Below, in pieces: positions 16,240-25,629 of a stretch of DNA of 55,540 nucleotides. Positions within the stretch are counted from its first letter, which is position 1, and every line of letters starts with the position of its first letter. Position numbers and translations under genes: made by a program. The notes under the pieces are model-generated. The model searched no databases, was not told the origin of the DNA, and was given only the letters and a program-made list of their open reading frames with translations. The DNA is from an uncultured Erysipelotrichaceae bacterium (lineage in GTDB: Bacteria; Bacillota_I; Bacilli_A; Erysipelotrichales; Erysipelotrichaceae): positions 1 to 55,540 of the forward strand of contig CAMQRS010000005.1 of assembly GCA_947036815.1 (NCBI GenBank), given 5' to 3'.

Positions 16240-17613
16240 ATGAATCATATAAAACATAAAGAAGTAGTATCACCTGCATACGAATCAATACCGTATACAA
16301 TCTTAAGTGATGCCACTATGGAAGAAAGAAAAAACAATATTATCAGTAGAATGAAAGCAGAAAACTTAGATGTGTTAGTTATCTATGCTGATGTGGAACA
16401 TAGTTTTAATTTTGAATACTTATGTGGATTTATTCCTCGTTTTGAAGAAGCAGCATTAGTCCTTCATGCCAATGGAGAAAGTTATTTAATGCTTGGAAAT
16501 GAAGTCATGGGAATAGGGAAGTTTAGTAGATTACCTTCTACCTTATTATTGACACAACATTTTTCTTTACCGAATCAGCCGATGGATGCATACGAACCGT
16601 TACACAAGATGTTTGAACACGCAAAAATACATTCAGGATTAAACAAAGTAGGAGTTGTTGGTTGGAAAAACTTATACCAAATCAGCAGTCATTGCTTTGA
16701 ACTTCCTCACTATGTGATTGAGGCGTTACGCACATTTGATGTAGATCTAGTAAATGCTACAAATGTATTTATTGATCCAATGGATGGAGTACGTAACATT
16801 AATAATGTTGATGAAATTCGTCATTATGAATATGGACAAGTGCTAGCTGCTAATAATATGTTGAAAGCAATGAATGCTGTAGCTGTTGGAAAAACAGAAG
16901 TAGAAATGGCATCTATGTTAGAATCAGAAGGACAAAAAAATAATATTGTTACTATCTTTGCGACAGGAACACGTTTTGAAAAAGCAAATGTATTCCCAAC
17001 TACCAAAAAACTAACGTTAGGTGATAAGATTTCAATGAGTGTAGGATATAAAGGTGGATTATCAAGTAGAGCAGCCTACCTAGTAGAAAATAAAGAACAA
17101 CTACCAATGGAAGTAAAAGAATACCTTAATGACTTAGTAATTCCTTACTTTAATGCAATTACACAGTGGTTAAAAACCATTCATGTAGGAATGAATGGTA
17201 GTGATTTATATGATTTTGTGGAAGAAATTCTACCAAAAGCAACATACAACTGGTCATTAAACCCAGGACATTTATGTGCAGATGAAGAATGGTTAAATAG
17301 TCCTGTTTATCAAGGATCTAAATGTAATTTAAAAAGTGGAATGCTACTACAAGTAGATATTATTCCAGGAATTGCACCATATGCAGGATCATCTTGTGAA
17401 AATGGTATCTTATTAGCAGATGCAACGCTAAGAGAAACTATTCAAAATGAAGATAAAGTAATGTATGATCGTTTTATGGCTCGTAGAGCATTTATAGAAG
17501 AACAATTAGGAGTAGAGTTACATGCAGATGTAATGCCATTATCAAATATGGTAGCATACATGAGACCTTACTTATTGAATAAAACACATGCGATGTGTAT
17601 TGAAAAAAATTAA
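16240..17613 (+). CDS. M24-family peptidase homologue with degraded metal site
   Basis: A 457-aa protein with the creatinase-type N-terminal domain (residues ~20-185, DVLVIYADVEHSFNFEYLCGF) and a pita-bread C-terminal domain of the Xaa-Pro aminopeptidase superfamily. The canonical metal ligands are two Asp, one His and two Glu. Here His344 (NPGH) and Glu387 (CENGILL) remain, but the D-x10-D strand is replaced (SVGYKGGLSSRAAY, residues 267-280, no Asp) and the first Glu is Asp373. A metallo-aminopeptidase activity is therefore doubtful. It stands alone between two terminators; start has AGAGGGA. Function unknown. Confidence 0.8.
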   Translation: MNHIKHKEVVSPAYESIPYTILSDATMEERKNNIISRMKAENLDVLVIYADVEHSFNFEYLCGFIPRFEEAALVLHANGESYLMLGNEVMGIGKFSRLPSTLLLTQHFSLPNQPMDAYEPLHKMFEHAKIHSGLNKVGVVGWKNLYQISSHCFELPHYVIEALRTFDVDLVNATNVFIDPMDGVRNINNVDEIRHYEYGQVLAANNMLKAMNAVAVGKTEVEMASMLESEGQKNNIVTIFATGTRFEKANVFPTTKKLTLGDKISMSVGYKGGLSSRAAYLVENKEQLPMEVKEYLNDLVIPYFNAITQWLKTIHVGMNGSDLYDFVEEILPKATYNWSLNPGHLCADEEWLNSPVYQGSKCNLKSGMLLQVDIIPGIAPYAGSSCENGILLADATLRETIQNEDKVMYDRFMARRAFIEEQLGVELHADVMPLSNMVAYMRPYLLNKTHAMCIEKN

Positions 17614-17620
17614 TGTATTG

Positions 17621-17653
17621 AAAAGGTTGCCGAAAAAGGCACCTTTTTTTTGT
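17621..17653 (+). terminator. Terminator after the M24 homologue
   Basis: Stem AAAAGGTTGCC with GGCACCTTTT (one bulge), A-rich loop, tail of eight T. Confidence 0.8.
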
Positions 17654-17788
17654 TTACTGTGGTGTAATTTAATATAGGATAGAGAGGGAATCAAATTCGA
17701 TAATGCAATGTATCTTCAACAATCCTTTGTTTTCATTTCTCATTTATCTATTCTTATAGTATAATAAATAAGCAAAGTAGGTGGTTAA

Positions 17789-19633
17789 ATGATAGATATT
17801 ATCGTAGTAGGTGGAGGACATGCCGGAGTAGAGGCAGCCTTAGCATGTGCTAGACTAAACAAAAAAACAGTATTATATACATTAAGTATAGAAAATATCG
17901 CAAAGATGCCGTGTAACCCAAGTGTTGGTGGACCAGCAAAAGGGATTGTGGTTAGAGAAATAGATGCACTTGGTGGAGAAATGGCGAAGGCAGCAGATGC
18001 TACCGCAATTCAATTTAAAATGTTGAACACAAACAAAGGACCAGGAGTCCAATGTTTACGTGTACAAAGTGATAAACTAGAGTATGCAAAATATATGCAA
18101 CAACAAGTGTTGAATACACCGAATCTTGAAGTAAGAGAAATGATGATAGATAAGATAATTGCTCAAGATAATAAAATTACAGGAGTACTACAACATGATG
18201 GAGAAATCGCACATGCAAAAGTAGTGATACTGACAAGTGGTACTTACATGAGTGGTAAAATCCTAATCGGACATGAAGCAATTGATAGTGGTCCAGACCA
18301 TGAACCAACAACCAATTTATTATCGCAATCATTAAGAGATTTAGGATTGGAAACATTTAGATTAAAAACAGGAACACCTGCAAGGGTGAAAACAGATACG
18401 ATTGACTTCAGTAAAACGGAATTACAACCGGGAACAGATAAATTTGTATCATTTTCTTATGAAACAAAAGAAATTATGCCACTTGAGGAACAAGCTGTTT
18501 GTTACTTAACATACACAAGTCCGTTAACTCATGAAATCATTAATTCAAATTTAAAAGAGAGTGCAATGTACTCTGGATTAGTCGAGGGAGTAGGTCCAAG
18601 ATACTGTCCAAGTATTGAAGATAAACTGGTACGCTTTCATGATAAAGAACGTCATCAGTTATTTTTAGAACCTGAATCATTAAGTTTAAATACAACGTAT
18701 GTACAAGGATTTTCAACAAGTATGCCTTATCATATCCAAGATAAAATGATTTGCTCTTTACCAGGACTAGAAAATGCAGAAATTGAAGTATATGCGTATG
18801 CGATTGAATATGATGCGATTAATCCACTGCAAATGAAAGTGACACTAGAAAATAAACTAGTGGAAAACTTATATACGGCAGGACAAATCAATGGAACAAG
18901 TGGATATGAAGAAGCAGCAGGACAAGGATTACTTGCTGCTATTAATGCCTGTTTAAAATTAGATGGAAAAGAACCTTTCATACTAAGAAGAGATGAAGCT
19001 TACTTAGGTGTGTTAATTGATGATTTATGTAGTAAAGGAACATTAGAGCCATATCGATTATTGACAAGTCGTAGTGAATATCGATTACTATTAAGACATG
19101 ATAATGCAGATGAAAGACTAAGTGAACACGGTCATCATATTGGATTGTTGAGTGATGCAAGATATGAAATGTATACAACAAAACAAGAAAACATTCAGCT
19201 GATGAAAGAAAAACTAAAAGAAATTAGGTTTACTCCCAAAAGTGAAATAAATGATTATATTCAGACCATTGGATATGGTGTACTAAGTGAAGGAATTTCT
19301 GGACTTGAATTATTAAAGAGACCAAGAGTAACATTGAAAGAGATGGAACCCTATTTAGGATTTAGTATTGATCGAGAAGTGGGACAAGCCATTGAAATAA
19401 ATGTTAAATATGAAGGATATATCGTTAAGGCATTAAAAGAAGCAGACAAGTTAAAAAGTATGGATGCATTAAAGATTCCTAGTCATATTAATTATGATGA
19501 AATTAATAACTTATCACTAGAAGCACACCAGAAACTAAAACAAGTACAACCTGTTACCTTAGGTCAAGCAAGTAGAATTAGTGGGGTAAACCCAGCAGAT
19601 ATCGCTGTATTGGCAATGGTAATTAAAGGCTAA
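17789..19633 (+). CDS. mnmG: tRNA uridine-5-carboxymethylaminomethyl modification enzyme MnmG (GidA)
   Basis: FAD-dependent partner of MnmE that installs the cmnm5 group at wobble U34 of several tRNAs. Full length at 614 aa. FAD site GGGHAG (residues 8-13) in the Rossmann opening, CNPSVGGPAKG near residue 47, LKTGTPARV near 190, and QINGTSGYEEAAGQGLLAA near 370 carrying the folate/FAD contacts. The C-terminal helical domain that contacts MnmE and tRNA is complete. AGGTGG ribosome site; a TATAAT lies at 17760-17765. mnmE and rsmG, the common neighbours, are not here. Confidence 0.96.
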   Translation: MIDIIVVGGGHAGVEAALACARLNKKTVLYTLSIENIAKMPCNPSVGGPAKGIVVREIDALGGEMAKAADATAIQFKMLNTNKGPGVQCLRVQSDKLEYAKYMQQQVLNTPNLEVREMMIDKIIAQDNKITGVLQHDGEIAHAKVVILTSGTYMSGKILIGHEAIDSGPDHEPTTNLLSQSLRDLGLETFRLKTGTPARVKTDTIDFSKTELQPGTDKFVSFSYETKEIMPLEEQAVCYLTYTSPLTHEIINSNLKESAMYSGLVEGVGPRYCPSIEDKLVRFHDKERHQLFLEPESLSLNTTYVQGFSTSMPYHIQDKMICSLPGLENAEIEVYAYAIEYDAINPLQMKVTLENKLVENLYTAGQINGTSGYEEAAGQGLLAAINACLKLDGKEPFILRRDEAYLGVLIDDLCSKGTLEPYRLLTSRSEYRLLLRHDNADERLSEHGHHIGLLSDARYEMYTTKQENIQLMKEKLKEIRFTPKSEINDYIQTIGYGVLSEGISGLELLKRPRVTLKEMEPYLGFSIDREVGQAIEINVKYEGYIVKALKEADKLKSMDALKIPSHINYDEINNLSLEAHQKLKQVQPVTLGQASRISGVNPADIAVLAMVIKG

Positions 19634-19643
19634 GGAGAAGCTA

Positions 19644-19955
19644 ATGGAAACTAAAATATTGAAAGTAAGTGGCGTATTAAATATAGAACAAGTATTAAGG
19701 CGTATTTCAAACATCGGATTAAGCATCAGCTATTCAATAGAAAAGAAAGATAATTTAACTAGTATCTTAGTTGAAAAATATTTTATGCGTAATAACAATG
19801 TTGCGTGTTGTAGTATTAGCGTATATTCAAATTCAGTAGTCGATCATGATATCATTGTGATGTCAGGTGCATCAGCAGAAGGTTTGTTGAACATTACATG
19901 GGGAGCAGATAAAAATTTTATAACCTCTGTTTGTGAGGCTATCGAAAGTAATTAA
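19644..19955 (+). CDS. Small protein of unknown function behind mnmG
   Basis: I do not recognise this 103-aa protein. It appears soluble, with alternating beta-type and helical stretches, two adjacent cysteines in VACCSISVYSNS and a C-terminal helix (NFITSVCEAIESN). AAGGAG precedes the ATG and the gap to mnmG is 10 nt, so it is probably co-transcribed. No signal peptide or membrane segment. A helper or ACT-like sensor role cannot be decided from sequence. Confidence 0.7.
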   Translation: METKILKVSGVLNIEQVLRRISNIGLSISYSIEKKDNLTSILVEKYFMRNNNVACCSISVYSNSVVDHDIIVMSGASAEGLLNITWGADKNFITSVCEAIESN

Positions 19956-20029
19956 TTTAGCTAGGCACTATCATAGTGCTCATTCACATTTAAGTGTATA
20001 CTATAGTTAACAATAGGAGGATTTATAAT

Positions 20030-20668
20030 ATGGACATGAAAGCGCTATATCCATTAAGTTATGGATTGTATGCAGTAGGAGTTAAGGATGATGAAAGAGA
20101 TTGTGGTTGTATTATTAATACTACGTTTCAAATTAATTCAGTAGGTCCTATGATTGCGATTAGTATGAATAAAGAAAACTATACGCATGAATTATTAGAA
20201 AGAAAGAAAAAATTTAGTATTTCTGTGTTATCAGAACAAGTCGATGCCAATGTAATCCCTAGTTTAGGGTTTATTAGTAGTAAAGACAATAATAAATGGG
20301 AAAACATTGAAGTGATGCAATATCATGAGTTACCTGTGGTTAAACAGGGAGCTATTTCTCACTTATACTGTGAAGTAGTATCTACATTAGATGCTGATAC
20401 GCACACAATCTTCTTATCAAAAGTGGTAGATTCACAAGTAAACAACAATGAAAAAGCAATGACTTATGAGTACTATCATAATGTGGTAAAAGGGAAGGCT
20501 CCTAAAAAAGCACCTACCTATCAAGAAGAAGTAGTAGTTGCAGATATACCTAAATGGGTATGTTCGGTCTGTGGATATGTATATGATGGTAGTGATTTCG
20601 AACAGGAAGCTGAGGATTATACTTGTCCATTATGTTTTGTACCAAAATCACACTTTGAATTAAAATAA
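20030..20668 (+). CDS. Flavin reductase domain-rubredoxin fusion (high-molecular-weight rubredoxin type)
   Basis: A 212-aa cytoplasmic electron carrier. Residues 1-160 form an FMN-binding split-barrel domain like flavin reductases ([27 protein letters not shown]). Residues ~170-212 are a rubredoxin with both knuckles, CSVCGY and CPLC, for a single Fe atom. Homologous two-domain proteins relay electrons from NADH to diiron flavoproteins that reduce O2 or NO; that role here is inference. The ATG at 20030 has AGGAGG at 8 nt; an in-frame ATG 36 nt upstream lies before the ribosome site and is rejected. Confidence 0.88.
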   Translation: MDMKALYPLSYGLYAVGVKDDERDCGCIINTTFQINSVGPMIAISMNKENYTHELLERKKKFSISVLSEQVDANVIPSLGFISSKDNNKWENIEVMQYHELPVVKQGAISHLYCEVVSTLDADTHTIFLSKVVDSQVNNNEKAMTYEYYHNVVKGKAPKKAPTYQEEVVVADIPKWVCSVCGYVYDGSDFEQEAEDYTCPLCFVPKSHFELK

Positions 20669-20702
20669 AAAAAAGCTCGCTAGTGATAGCGGGCTATTTT
20701 TC
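20667..20702. terminator. Bidirectional terminator
   Basis: AGCTCGCTA (20674-20682) pairs with TAGCGGGCT (20687-20695), loop GTGA, A-run on the left and T-run on the right. It separates the rubredoxin fusion (plus) from the convergent DtxR-type gene (minus), overlapping the last codons of the latter. Confidence 0.75.
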
Positions 20703-21056
20703 TAATAATTTAATCATTTGATTAAATGTTTCATCACTAATGATGTGTTCAATTTTACATGCATCAGTTTCAGCATTCACATCTGAAACATTTAATATTT
20801 CTTTTAAAAACTTAGTAATTGTTAGATGGCGATTTAAGATGCCTTTAGCCATATCAATACCGGCTTGAGTTAATCGAATATCTCCATAAGATTCTTGCGT
20901 TAATAAATTCTTTTCTTTTAATACATTAACTGCTTTATTTACACTTGGTTTAGAAACTTCAAGACGTTTAGATACGTCAATAGAGCGAACCTTACCTTGT
21001 AGATGCAAGATATAGATACATTCTAAGTAATCTTCTAATGATTCTCCTAATTGCAT
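20694..21056 (-). CDS. DtxR/MntR-family metal-dependent transcriptional regulator
   Basis: A 120-aa repressor with an N-terminal winged helix (RSIDVSKRLEVSKPSVNKAVNVL) and a short metal-binding/dimerisation domain; the SH3-like C-terminal domain of full-length DtxR is absent. Potential metal ligands are visible: Asp9 and Glu12 in LEDYLECIY as in MntR, the His of NRHL, and the strand DACKIEH with Cys, Glu and His as in iron-type DtxR. The Cys favours Fe(II) over Mn(II) (inference). Plausible regulator of the feo operon 10 kb away. AAGGTG ribosome site. Confidence 0.92.
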   Translation of the reverse strand: MQLGESLEDYLECIYILHLQGKVRSIDVSKRLEVSKPSVNKAVNVLKEKNLLTQESYGDIRLTQAGIDMAKGILNRHLTITKFLKEILNVSDVNAETDACKIEHIISDETFNQMIKLLEK

Positions 21057-21082
21057 ATTATCACCTTCTTTCTATTAGTATA

Positions 21083-21439
21083 TCATACGTTTAATAGTTT
21101 TTGGTATTCAACTTCTTTGAACCCAACAAAAACATGAGTATCATCAACAAAGATAGGACGTTTTACTAACATTCCATCACTAGCAAGTAACTCGTATTGT
21201 TCATCTTCACTCATTGTGGCTAACTTATCTTTTAATTGTAATTCTTTGTATTTTAATCCACTCGTATTAAAAAAACGCTTTAATGGAAGATTGCTTTGCA
21301 CGTGTAAGTTACGAAGTTCAGTTGCATTTAATCGATCTTCTTTAATATCTCTTAATGTGAAAGTAATCTCGTTGCCTTCTAAGTATTTTTTAGCTTTTAT
21401 GCAAGTACTGCATTTTGGATAACATATAAATTGGTTCAT
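21083..21439 (-). CDS. ArsC/Spx-family thioredoxin-fold protein
   Basis: A 118-aa protein of the arsenate reductase-like family, which includes Spx and MgsR regulators and YffB. CSTCIKAKKYLE gives a CxxC redox pair near the N-terminus; DIKEDRLNATEL and MLVKRPIFVDD (the RP motif) are typical. Without a fused alpha subunit-binding signature that I can read, a reductase and a Spx-like RNA polymerase regulator are both possible. Of three successive start codons (GTG, ATG, ATG) the last, at 21439, has the best spacing from AGAGG. It is transcribed 26 nt ahead of the DtxR-type gene, so likely in one unit. Confidence 0.85.
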   Translation of the reverse strand: MNQFICYPKCSTCIKAKKYLEGNEITFTLRDIKEDRLNATELRNLHVQSNLPLKRFFNTSGLKYKELQLKDKLATMSEDEQYELLASDGMLVKRPIFVDDTHVFVGFKEVEYQKLLNV

Positions 21440-21479
21440 CATCACACCTCTATCTATATCTTATCGTATTTCATAAGAA

Positions 21480-21497
21480 AAGCATACATATATGCTT
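21480..21497. promoter_or_regulatory. Small inverted repeat in the divergent region
   Basis: AAGCATA-CATA-TATGCTT, a perfect 7-bp inverted repeat between the ArsC/Spx-like gene and the divergent small gene. Possible operator for either; no known consensus recognised. Confidence 0.3.
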
Positions 21498-21561
21498 ATA
21501 AAATATTGTCGTTTTATGTCGAACGATTAACAATTGTAATATATATATAAGGAGTATACTG

Positions 21562-21570
21562 TGATATAAT
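21562..21570 (+). promoter_or_regulatory. Extended -10 promoter of the 55-aa gene
   Basis: TGATATAAT is a perfect extended -10 element (TGnTATAAT, hexamer 21565-21570). Only seven bases separate it from the ATG at 21578, so the transcript would begin at or next to the start codon. A convincing -35 box is not seen and is not required by extended -10 promoters. Confidence 0.65.
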
Positions 21571-21577
21571 ACACACT

Positions 21578-21745
21578 ATGAAGATAAAATACGACGAAAT
21601 GCAAAAATTGAGAGAGCTATTGGAAGTGAAACCTGGAAGTTATTTGGAAGAAGTCATATTAGAGTGGGTAGCCGATGAAGGAATTGATAAAGTATTAGCA
21701 GAGTGTGTACAAATGAAACAGAATCTAAAAAGAAGAAAGGTGTGA
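21578..21745 (+). CDS. Small protein (55 aa), probably from a leaderless mRNA
   Basis: Unrecognised, charged, soluble peptide of 55 aa: MKIKYDEMQKLRELLEVK, a Pro-Gly turn, a second helix (SYLEEVILEWVADEGIDKVL) and a basic tail ending KRRKV. Predominantly helical; the two-helix layout could suit a dimeric or partner-binding small protein. There is no ribosome site at normal distance, and the extended -10 box is so close that translation would start at the 5' end of the mRNA. It ends before a strong terminator at 21788. Coding nature is supported by the promoter, terminator and codon usage similar to neighbours, not by homology. Confidence 0.6.
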   Translation: MKIKYDEMQKLRELLEVKPGSYLEEVILEWVADEGIDKVLAECVQMKQNLKRRKV

Positions 21746-21787
21746 AAGCATTTGTGTATATTCAATACTAAACAATCATTGCATAAT

Positions 21788-21831
21788 AAAAGGACAGAAC
21801 TCAATATTTCATTGTGTTCTGTCCTTTTTAG
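21788..21831. terminator. Bidirectional terminator
   Basis: Thirteen-bp perfect stem AAAAGGACAGAAC (21788-21800) with its complement (21816-21828), T-rich on both exits. It closes the 55-aa gene (plus) and the yigZ-addB-addA-PAP2 unit (minus). Confidence 0.85.
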
Positions 21832-21850
21832 TAACGATAACTTAACTGTA

Positions 21851-22444
21851 CTATGCATGTACTTTCTTTGTATAATAGATAAGTAAGTGTAAATAGGAGA
21901 GTGATATAAAGATACCTGCTAGTACATCACTAGTATAATGAACTCCTAAATATATTCTAGAAAAACAGACAACTGCAATAACAAAGATACCTGCTGTATA
22001 AATCAAAGGTTTATAGCGAACGTTTGATTGACTTACGATATAAATAAGGTATCCATAAAAGGCAGTCGATGCCATAGCGTGACCACTAGGAAATGAATAT
22101 CCACTTATTTCAATTGCGGGTGCATAAGGACGCGCTCTTTGAATGAAACTTTTTAAGGATAAATTTAGCATAGTGTTCAGTGCTATATTTATTAGCATCA
22201 TATATTTAATTCGTTGTTTCATTACGTTAGACAACAATAAGATAATAAGGATAATCGCCATATAGTAACCACCGAATCCACTAGCGAATTTTATAAACGT
22301 AACGACTGTGTTATTCCTATGTTCATAAAAATATTCATAAATAACAGAATCATAGCTACAGTTAAAATAAGCGTAACTCACATAAATGAGAAGCGCAACT
22401 ACAATACAGAATATACTTATATAAAGATGTTTGTTTACTTTCAT
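21851..22444 (-). CDS. PAP2-family membrane phosphatase
   Basis: Integral membrane lipid phosphatase, 197 aa, about six hydrophobic segments. The three catalytic motifs are present: QRARPYAP (KxxxxxxRP-type C1), YSFPSGHAMAS (C2, PSGH) and SRIYLGVHYTSDVLAG (C3, SRxxxxxHxxxD). Members dephosphorylate undecaprenyl pyrophosphate or phosphatidic-type lipids at the outer face. Undecaprenyl recycling is most likely in a Firmicute, but substrate is inference. It follows addA by 26 nt on the minus strand and is the last gene of that unit. Confidence 0.9.
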   Translation of the reverse strand: MKVNKHLYISIFCIVVALLIYVSYAYFNCSYDSVIYEYFYEHRNNTVVTFIKFASGFGGYYMAIILIILLLSNVMKQRIKYMMLINIALNTMLNLSLKSFIQRARPYAPAIEISGYSFPSGHAMASTAFYGYLIYIVSQSNVRYKPLIYTAGIFVIAVVCFSRIYLGVHYTSDVLAGIFISLSYLHLLIYYTKKVHA

Positions 22445-22470
22445 TTAATCACCTTTCTTAGTATGGGTTA

Positions 22471-25400
22471 CTAATGAATTTTTATCATACGTTGTAGCGA
22501 AAAACTATAAATATATGTTTCAATCAGATGCATCGGATACATTACTAATAATGCTTCATAATACGTATCAATTTGGCTTTGGTAACGTGCAATCAAGATA
22601 TCATTATCCACGTTTCGATCTGATTTAAAGTCGATTAAGACAAGTGAAGAATCACTGATAGAAACGAAATCCATATATCCATGGATTATTTGATTGTCTT
22701 TTTGTGTCATAAAACTCAATTCATGGAATACTTCTTTTGTTAAACAGTTTATAAAAATTTGATTTTGGTATAACGCTAATAAGGCTTGTGAATCTTTACT
22801 AGATAGTACAATGTGATGGGCATTTGCATATTGTTCAATTGTACTTGCACTCACAGAGTTTGGTAGTACTTCCACCATTCTATGCAGGTTGTTTCCACGT
22901 TCTAAATAGGTATCTTCGTTTAATACGAAGCTGCTTGGTTTCATTGAAACAACTTCTTTTTCACTTGGTGCGACACTTGTTAAGTGATCGCATTTTTTAT
23001 TATAACTTTGGATGGTATGCATCTTAGCATCTACTTTATCAAGTGCTATGTTTTCCCATAAAGCATCGATTTGGTAGATGTTAAATAAGTCTGGCATAGG
23101 GGTATGGAAGGCTTGTGTTATCCATTTAGTATAGCCACTGTTGTTGTATAATTGTGTCGCATTTAGCGGGTGGTTATCAATTGTTTTTGCACAATCTACA
23201 ATATACATTTCATTTTGGGCACGAGTAGTAGCAACGTATAAGATACGCATTTCTTCTTCTAATGCATTTTTAGTAATCTTATGATTAATAGCGATGCGCT
23301 CTATTGTAGGATATAAAATACGATTACGCTGATTCATATAATGAAGTCCAATATGAAGGTTTGCATCATAGTTGATCAGACCACTCGTATCCATTATTCG
23401 AATAGATTCTCTTGAATATAGGAATACCACAGGGAATTGAAGTCCTTTGGATTGGTGAATACTCATTACTCTAACTACATCGTCTTGAAGTCCAATAGGA
23501 ATGGCTTCCCCTACTTTAGTATCCTTGTTTTTCTCCAACATTTCTAAAAACAAAGGCAATGTTAGAGCTTGTTTACTTTGTTGAAGATAAGTAAGTTCTA
23601 ATAGTTTATCAAGATTTGATTTTTCTTGTGCACTAGTGTAGCTGAAGTAATACTGATTGAAGTGATATATCTTTTCTAGTAAATCACTCATTTGAATTTG
23701 AGTTAATGTTTGTTTTAAACTAGTAAAAGAATCAATTCGACCTATTTGTTTAAAATAAGTATAAAAGCTATCGTCTCCTTTGTTTAGTTTTGCCAACGCT
23801 AAATCATTATTCGTGAAGGCAAAGAAAGGAGATAGTAATAATGCGCACATACATAAATCATCGTGTGGATTCTCAAGCGCCTTTAAGAAATTAGATACAA
23901 AGGTAATGGCACGAGAATGATAAAATCCATCCTTCATATTGATGAAGTAGGGAATAGCGTAGTCATCAAATGCTTTTTTTAATGAAAAGGCTTTGTCATT
24001 TTGTCTAGTCAATACAACGAAATCTTTGAAGTCATAGCCTTTTTCACTTTTTAGACGTAACATTTGATTTACAATATAAGAAGATTTTAATTCATCTTTA
24101 CTTAATTTATCAAAGCGATCTTCATTTATGCTTTTATCATTAATTAAATGCAATTCTATGGCACAGTTATCTTGTGCTTGTGAAGGTAATCCAGTTTGGG
24201 TAGCATCATGTTCGTTAAATGCTTTTGAAAATCCATCCACATTCATGAGTGCAGTATATAAGTAATTATTGAAGTCAACAATACTTTTCTTAGATCTATA
24301 ATTGCTACTTAAAAAGATTACTTCATCATGTACTTGCTTGTTTTTCATTAATGATTTCATGATAGCGGGAGTGGCATGTCTAAATCCATAAATAGATTGT
24401 TTGATATCACCTACTCTAAATACATTATTTACTTTGCATATTAGGTTTACTAATTCTGCTTGTACATCATTACTATCTTGAAATTCATCGACCATAATTT
24501 CATAAAAGTGTTGTTGATACTTTTTGGCTATATAAGAATCACTAGCTTGTAAGATACGTAGGGCAAATTGTTCCATATCATCGAAATCAATACCACGTAT
24601 CATCTCTTTTTTTTCATTGTATTGAGTGATCACTTCCAACACGATGTCGCACAATAAGCATAGGATAGGATGGTTGTTATTTGTATAAGATATGAATTGT
24701 TGTTCATCAAATAGAATACTATGTAAACTACTTTCAATAGCTTCTATTTCTTTTTTAAGGATGTCTGATTCATCGATATCTTTTATCTTTTTAATTAGAA
24801 TAATACTTTGTTTAAAAAAGATATCTTTATACATCATATACTCATGATTTATTAAGTGTGCTCTACCAGTTTGTAACGATCCTATTTTTTCTACAATGAA
24901 AGGAAGTTGTTCACCATCGTCTATTTGTTTTCTTATTTCTAACTTGTTTAGAATTAAATCATTTTGAACTAATAAATAATCAAAAAAGTAAGTTTTAATG
25001 TCACTTGAATAATCATGAATGCAAGTGAGCGTACTACCTTTACAGGCTTCTAAAAACTGAGTAGGCTTACTTTTTGAATTAGCCAAATAGAATAACTTAA
25101 GAATACTTTGTTTTAATGGCTTATTGTCATCTGCTCGAGGAGAAAACAGTCGTAATACATCTAACATTAATGGATGATCTTTGTATTTGATTAAGCTTGA
25201 ATTCATACTTTCTTCTAGTAGTTGCGATTTTGTTGCATCATCAAGGATGTTGGTCGTACGTTTTTTATCGATGCCTATCATATAATAATAGTTTTCAATG
25301 ATACGTAGACAAAACCCATGAATTGTAGAAATATAAGCTTTAGACATATTTGCTAGTTGTTGATTCAGGTACTTTCTTTCTTCTTCCTCATCACTTGATT

Positions 25401-25629
25401 GAATGGCATCTTGTAGAGAAACAGCAAGTCTTTTTTTCATTTCATTTGCGGCAGCTTCCGTAAAGGTCATCGCTAAAATAGTATCGATAGGTACTTTCTT
25501 ATCTTTTACTAAATGTAGTAATCTAGCAATTAAGACAGTAGTTTTACCACTACCAGCACTTGCACTTACCAGAATGTTTTTATCTAAAGTGTAAATAGCT
25601 TTTTCTTGTTGTTCACTCCATTTAGGCAT
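22471..25629 (-). CDS. addA: ATP-dependent helicase/nuclease subunit A (AddA/RexA)
   Basis: Motor and 3'-strand nuclease of the AddAB double-strand-break resection complex, which loads RecA at Chi. 1052 aa, compact against about 1230 in Bacillus. UvrD-like helicase: Walker A SAGSGKTT at residues 24-31, motif II MVDEFQDSN, motif III-IV RVGDIKQSIYGFRHATP, motif V VMSIHQSKGLQFPVVF, motif VI LYVATTRAQ. The RecB-type nuclease core DFKSDRN is near residue 1000. The ATG at 25629 is preceded by AAGGAGGAAG inside addB, and the two frames overlap by 8 nt, implying coupled translation. Confidence 0.96.
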   Translation of the reverse strand: MPKWSEQQEKAIYTLDKNILVSASAGSGKTTVLIARLLHLVKDKKVPIDTILAMTFTEAAANEMKKRLAVSLQDAIQSSDEEEERKYLNQQLANMSKAYISTIHGFCLRIIENYYYMIGIDKKRTTNILDDATKSQLLEESMNSSLIKYKDHPLMLDVLRLFSPRADDNKPLKQSILKLFYLANSKSKPTQFLEACKGSTLTCIHDYSSDIKTYFFDYLLVQNDLILNKLEIRKQIDDGEQLPFIVEKIGSLQTGRAHLINHEYMMYKDIFFKQSIILIKKIKDIDESDILKKEIEAIESSLHSILFDEQQFISYTNNNHPILCLLCDIVLEVITQYNEKKEMIRGIDFDDMEQFALRILQASDSYIAKKYQQHFYEIMVDEFQDSNDVQAELVNLICKVNNVFRVGDIKQSIYGFRHATPAIMKSLMKNKQVHDEVIFLSSNYRSKKSIVDFNNYLYTALMNVDGFSKAFNEHDATQTGLPSQAQDNCAIELHLINDKSINEDRFDKLSKDELKSSYIVNQMLRLKSEKGYDFKDFVVLTRQNDKAFSLKKAFDDYAIPYFINMKDGFYHSRAITFVSNFLKALENPHDDLCMCALLLSPFFAFTNNDLALAKLNKGDDSFYTYFKQIGRIDSFTSLKQTLTQIQMSDLLEKIYHFNQYYFSYTSAQEKSNLDKLLELTYLQQSKQALTLPLFLEMLEKNKDTKVGEAIPIGLQDDVVRVMSIHQSKGLQFPVVFLYSRESIRIMDTSGLINYDANLHIGLHYMNQRNRILYPTIERIAINHKITKNALEEEMRILYVATTRAQNEMYIVDCAKTIDNHPLNATQLYNNSGYTKWITQAFHTPMPDLFNIYQIDALWENIALDKVDAKMHTIQSYNKKCDHLTSVAPSEKEVVSMKPSSFVLNEDTYLERGNNLHRMVEVLPNSVSASTIEQYANAHHIVLSSKDSQALLALYQNQIFINCLTKEVFHELSFMTQKDNQIIHGYMDFVSISDSSLVLIDFKSDRNVDNDILIARYQSQIDTYYEALLVMYPMHLIETYIYSFSLQRMIKIH

